A stretch of DNA of 9,276 bases, from the NCBI GenBank assembly GCA_013329865.1, contig DUJJ01000202.1, forward strand, positions 5,773 through 15,048, in the 5' to 3' direction. This DNA comes from Candidatus Poseidoniaceae archaeon. Lineage in GTDB: Archaea > Thermoplasmatota > Poseidoniia > Poseidoniales > Poseidoniaceae. Numbering within the stretch: position 1 is the first letter of the stretch; every line of letters begins with the position of its first letter. The notes beneath the pieces are model-generated. The model did no database searches, was not told the DNA's origin, and saw only the letters and a program-made list of their open reading frames with translations. The position numbers and the translations under genes are program-made. Below, in pieces: positions 7,701-9,276 of the stretch.

Positions 7701-7969
7701 CAGCTAAGCCCAAAGCGTCCGCCAAGAAAACGGCGCGCAAGGTCAAAAAGCCGACCGATAGTAGTGTAAAAGTACGGCGCGCAGTGGTCGAAATTGGCGA
7801 TGAAATATTCGAAAACATTCCCAAATCCGCCATTGATGACGCGATTGCCGATTTGGGAGACATATCCTCACAAGACGAAAGACAATTATTGATGTATCTC
7901 CAGGAAAAAGGTTGGAATGCACCACAATCTAGAGCGATTATAAACTTGGCAAAAACCCAATCTAGGTGA
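1781..7969 (+). CDS. Giant cell-surface protein: FG-GAP propeller, TSP3-like calcium stalk, one membrane helix, cytosolic tail
   Basis: The protein has 2062 residues from ATG 1781. Order: signal peptide (about 1-31, core CLVLLLILHVSSLAIG); beta-rich repeats of roughly 50 residues (about 40-345); seven FG-GAP repeats with DxNxDG-type loops at 358, 420, 481, 541, 604, 666 and 721; more beta-rich repeats (about 755-1180); some twenty thrombospondin type 3-like calcium loops (1184-1844) with paired cysteines; a membrane helix (1856-1883); an acidic cluster just inside; a Pro-rich stretch; a Lys-rich patch (about 1976-1991); and a C-terminal helical domain (about 1998-2062). The family pattern suggests an adhesin or receptor with an integrin-alpha-like head on a rigid calcium stalk; the ligand is unknown. 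The frame is open back to 1679, but ATG 1781 puts the signal peptide at the N-terminus. No Shine-Dalgarno site is visible. The next gene follows after 60 bases, probably in the same operon. Confidence 0.88.
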   Translation: MASKHSSNNSLVAKCLVLLLILHVSSLAIGQSAVRESELLNQSNTQSNSAALTEYALDFGHDLAGEQLSIDGVAQGLVRFETNLDIYHNQQIQSASVGTPTVPDVAISDQQEINSCWHNQEGTVNYYWSDLEQNTKQLQIDEVLGIDDGVVNFDCAIAIKDNGRASVLYTNGSDLKAGQLALASSLYVNGDEWHTRTIFEGLEITNIELAITPNQLEWGVFRDNNGALHRVNYTGAFWQTGLLDAGPVGPDFELEITSDGQIYIMYTKNTQAILMTIIENQINHQTVAQGENLHHDIGLTLDGAELLQLFTTTIQDNQTVMSIERSLANQDNQLSVTPDYILSSDLVDTISSDMMFGDFNGDGFTDLVHAEADASTQTLTSNGRVSIFFGSVDGLSLFQGHSWEGVSDAQMLGNSLAVGDFNGDGLDDIAIGSPGANSNDGMVEIAFGSVSGLAASLSSVSGVSEIPAAGERFGYCVEAVDDLNSDGNDELLVCSIDYEQGSDTGKVELFSGGDSSGVWSKMDSPNQMLQGSNFGQSVSADGDLNGDGLADLVIGNTGDMFDSSGFSSVEVRYGSPTGYATNPDRSYQSISAGTLFGYHVEIINDLNDDGFDELFISEPYNTSGPFNSGNVWVFYGNSAGIADQPSMRMVGDANNLLGLNFVSAGDTNGDGLNDLLITRKGGIDVSRVELILGSSEVIDGSSILVAQGTESYGAVIATGGDTNNDNLPEFIFSHQITDDTQTAFSSLESYSRKLFEVSNLALPGESVDGKIQSSTDGNPSIIVDVENHTDGSGQTKLVSLQSSSQLTYWSVQDITSSTSPFIGGSNFATTSSGSPYVFYLGDGLNLKTYSGYTGVESPIPTSSSDARYLSSAQGTNGEQFLAYYSSFTNQLMLSELTESGWSEEIVANDANISSPLALHIDSTGSPVLVYRNYVTEQLNVATKSLQWTSDSLILGGQLTAPSFASQIAYDDTLVIATMLDDGNFNNLSVITHSDTTTQASFVAVESDISTNLSLVYDDDGGIVLAALTSSGSLMVYEQANGSDIWNSILLPQPQNLGTVNAVQASGGNVPLIAVNSEVNSVYARFSGAWEVVAQTLGEELDEFALASHNSHIIIIGNPADTDKLSWSAMQYSQGLSNDEQWHKSTIDGSLVDNGLAITTTGSKINLYVMSTLSGSITSIELYHDADNDHIFDAVDQLDNIPNQWSDSDGDGYGDNPNAPMVDACPDQTATSSIIVLGCFDADSDGYDDLTDDCNTAFGLSWLGRVGCSDFDQDGWVDWNSLYPFGDIFSDNWKQAFDTDGDSYGDNHGPDCCDTWYDTNAPPGDEFPFDAKQYTDFDGDGYGDNSSDFIGGDACKFDYGTSYLDRLGCQDSDGDGASDPTNFWNQSMGADIWPNDPTQWADSDGDGFGDNGSKNATSPDYFPDNIAAANDTDEDGYPDVFTEFYNGSNAQGLQIDGCPLVAGNSTNPFYGCVDSDGDNYRDIYTFDVNPATGLRENQTGDAFPFDPDQWADADGDGFGDFQGGELADVCPNAPGVINGTLGIGCPLIDGNDDDGDFVINDNDLCPNTQFGLIVDLNGCANNQLDDDNDGITNDADVCPETTDVTTVDDNGCSEAQRQVDSDSDGIYDYLDLCDLTPSDEIPDLDGCSLSQKDSDSDGVTDDVDVCPETPENYPVLADGCTDESAKEIDWDEDGYTENDEFMFEPTQWADTDGDGYGDNPQGVNGDQCPLVSGTSTQDRLGCLDSDLDGYSDPTDDFAASPSGLADAFADDATQWRDNDGDGYGDNASGLNPDLCPATNPLYRTSVDLSGCAANERDSDEDGIVDSLDNCPNEARGTDGYSDGCPLEKQSDSSSSGMILGLSITTFIAVVAGVVVLLVLVIVILRNRGFDDEDWFEDDDDFDDDYQEDRLSFLDRQRESNRQPQPSMLVRQPADQRPSKAGPTGSPPPRAPIQSTSQRGVAPSSGPPSFAGGRTPAKPKASAKKTARKVKKPTDSSVKVRRAVVEIGDEIFENIPKSAIDDAIADLGDISSQDERQLLMYLQEKGWNAPQSRAIINLAKTQSR
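2816..4040 (+). repeat. Seven FG-GAP repeats (integrin-alpha-like beta propeller)
   Basis: The coding sequence holds seven units spaced 55-63 residues apart. Each has a calcium loop such as GDFNGDGFTDL, DDLNSDGNDEL or GDLNGDGLADL, followed by a beta strand and a closing VxIFFGS or VEVRYGS segment. Seven units is the number needed for a complete propeller in integrin alpha chains. The seventh (GDTNNDNLPEF) is degenerate: the Gly after the second Asp is replaced by Asn. Confidence 0.85.
5330..7310 (+). repeat. Thrombospondin type 3-like calcium-binding repeat array
   Basis: About twenty Asp-rich loops of the form DxDxDGxxD (for example SDSDGDGYGDN, KDSDSDGVTDD, RDSDEDGIVDS) cover residues 1184-1844. 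About thirteen units carry a cysteine pair, D-x-CP followed 10-17 residues later by GC, consistent with one disulfide per unit outside the cell. Two classes alternate: longer ones beginning QWADSDGDGYGDN, and shorter ones close to classic TSP3 or OmpA-linker repeats. Repeats of this type form extended, calcium-stiffened stalks. Confidence 0.85.
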
Positions 7970-8029
7970 ATGAGTTAGGCATTACTTTTGAAACATGAAT
8001 AAGCAGCCAAAATCAGCGGAGGAAAACTT
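7970..8029 (+). other. Short gap between surface protein and EF-hand gene
   Basis: Sixty bases separate the two plus-strand genes. No inverted repeat or long T-run is seen that would mark a terminator, and no clear TATA box, so read-through from the surface-protein gene is the simplest reading. The gap ends in a strong ribosome binding site. Confidence 0.5.
8018..8022 (+). promoter_or_regulatory. Ribosome binding site of the EF-hand gene
   Basis: A perfect GGAGG lies seven bases before the ATG at 8030. It fixes the start of the last gene and excludes the small overlapping frame from the ATG at 7995, which ends at 8081 after 28 codons. Confidence 0.8.
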
Positions 8030-9276
8030 ATGGCAGAATCAGACCTTGCAGGGGCTTCACTACCAGATGGTATTGAAGTAGACGAGACGTCTGCCTATTT
8101 TGGTATCACAGAATCCTCTGACATTGTCCATCAATTGATGTCAATGGATAGAGAACAATCCATCACCGCGTTTTTCAGTATGGTTTCTGACATAGTATTG
8201 AAGCCCGGCGATTTCGATTTCGAAGAGGCGAGCAAGGTCCTTAATTGCGAAGGGGGAGAGATATACTATCTGGTTGCTGGGCATCTAGGCTTGATGAGTT
8301 TTAGCGACCCTCTGATGCACTACTTAGGACTGCCCGATTCACACGGCGAAGAATCCCCGAATCCGAAGCCGCCTCTTACCGACGTTCAATATGACTCACT
8401 CAAGCGGTTAGCGGACCCAATGAACATACTCAAGGTATTGGCAATTGCCCAAACCACTGGTGGTCCTGACGAGGTCATGAAGTATTACTTGACCATGACT
8501 AAAATATTTCAGCAAACAGAAAATAACTCTTCTCTGCTCATCGACATCGCTAGTGAATTTGATGCATCACTTGACGTGATTGGTCATGCCATACCGATAA
8601 CCAACTTAGCCAGCTCAACGGTTGATATCAGCAGTATTCCAGCCACCGCAGCTATCAAGCCGATCGCCTCTAAATCAGTGGCATTACCCCCAGCAACCTC
8701 AGCGTCAAACACATATGAAAGCCAGCAAGGTATTCAGCCTGAAATCAGTTCTGTCCCGACCAAGTCAGTGCCGCTTCCTAGCAAATCAATTCCTCAGCCA
8801 ATTGTTACAGAGCCACTGCAGGAACCAGTAATAGAATCGAGTATAACCGACCGCAAGGCGGCAAAAGTAACCGATAACGCCTTTGAGGGCGCCTTTGGTA
8901 TGATGGCACAAACAGAAACCGAACCAGAGCTAAGTAAACCAGCACCACCTGTTGATGATTCTATCGATACCGTTGACTCAGTTGCTGATGTTGAAACGAG
9001 TGATGAAGATGAGCAAACTGTTCCCTCACCTAGTGAATCACACGCAGAGGAAACCTTTGTCAGTGCTGCAGAGATGTTTATTGATGCTGATAGTGATAAT
9101 GACGGAACGCTATCAGTTGAAGAATTAGCCACAGCAACGGGTCTTAGTTCGACTGAGACGGAAGAGTTGCACAAATCTGCCGACCGTGATAATGATGGAA
9201 AGATGTCACTCTCTGAATTTGTTGCTTCGCCTGCAGCAGACAAGGTCGCTGCTAATCTGCCACGACCAGTAGCGCC
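8030..9276 (+). CDS. EF-hand pair protein with helical N-terminus and Pro/Ser-rich linker (3' partial)
   Basis: The frame is open from the ATG at 8030 to the right edge, giving 415 residues without a stop. No signal peptide or membrane helix is seen, so the visible part is probably cytosolic. Residues 1-205 look like a compact mostly helical domain of no family I recognise (for example KRLADPMNILKVLAIAQ). Residues about 205-340 are a low-complexity Pro/Ser/Thr/Glu linker with recurring KSVPLP or KSIPQP-like pieces, becoming acidic. Two canonical EF-hand loops follow: residues 354-365 (D-D-D-T-E pattern, Glu at position 12) and 385-396 (D-D-D-K-E, Glu at position 12), separated by a helix, so both should bind calcium as a pair. 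It lies 60 bases after the calcium-stalk surface protein on the same strand. Function unknown; a calcium sensor or scaffold is inferred. Confidence 0.8.
   Translation, partial: MAESDLAGASLPDGIEVDETSAYFGITESSDIVHQLMSMDREQSITAFFSMVSDIVLKPGDFDFEEASKVLNCEGGEIYYLVAGHLGLMSFSDPLMHYLGLPDSHGEESPNPKPPLTDVQYDSLKRLADPMNILKVLAIAQTTGGPDEVMKYYLTMTKIFQQTENNSSLLIDIASEFDASLDVIGHAIPITNLASSTVDISSIPATAAIKPIASKSVALPPATSASNTYESQQGIQPEISSVPTKSVPLPSKSIPQPIVTEPLQEPVIESSITDRKAAKVTDNAFEGAFGMMAQTETEPELSKPAPPVDDSIDTVDSVADVETSDEDEQTVPSPSESHAEETFVSAAEMFIDADSDNDGTLSVEELATATGLSSTETEELHKSADRDNDGKMSLSEFVASPAADKVAANLPRPVA

Noticed and set aside
7995..8081. Small open frame of 28 codons spanning the gap before the EF-hand gene
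   Set aside because: It has no ribosome site, overlaps the GGAGG and start of the real gene, and shows no protein-like pattern.
8794..9243. Minus-strand open frame of 149 codons, Ser-rich
   Set aside because: It is antisense to the EF-hand gene, and its Ser/Val-rich composition is what the complement of acidic and Thr/Ala codons yields. It has no ribosome site.

Overview
The window looks like a chromosomal piece from a marine archaeon of the Poseidoniales type (Marine Group II, or a close Thermoplasmata relative). This rests on three things seen here: a giant secreted protein with many calcium loops of the DSDGDGYGDN type and regularly spaced CP...GC cysteine pairs, strong GGAGG or GGAG ribosome sites in front of some genes and none in front of others, and a moderate base composition. 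The lineage is an inference from protein style. No rRNA, tRNA or marker gene is present to prove it.

Layout. Positions 1-165 carry the last 54 codons of a plus-strand gene ending in a tryptophan-rich acidic tail. Its stop overlaps a GTG start (162) for a membrane-anchored DUF4105 (Lnb N-terminal-like) protein that ends at 1058. Convergent to it, with a 21-base tail-to-tail overlap, is a minus-strand thiamine pyrophosphokinase (1038-1661). A 119-base divergent spacer follows (1662-1780) with two perfect hairpin-capable inverted repeats. Then comes a 2062-residue surface protein (1781-7969). It has a signal peptide, beta-rich repeats, a seven-repeat FG-GAP propeller, more beta-rich repeats, about twenty thrombospondin type 3-like calcium loops, one membrane helix, and a 179-residue cytosolic tail ending in a small helical domain. 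After 60 bases and a strong GGAGG, a soluble-looking protein with a helical N-terminus, a Pro/Ser-rich linker and a pair of EF-hands starts at 8030 and runs off the right edge.

How the genes may work together. The last two genes are co-directional and closely spaced, so they are probably co-transcribed. Both are built around calcium: the first outside the membrane, the second apparently in the cytosol. The surface protein also has a substantial inner tail with acidic, proline-rich, lysine-rich and helical parts. A calcium-linked adhesion or sensing unit is a reasonable but untested idea. The thiamine pyrophosphokinase is ordinary metabolism (thiamine salvage to the cofactor) and is probably unrelated except for sharing the divergent control region. 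No mobile element, CRISPR array or RNA gene was seen.
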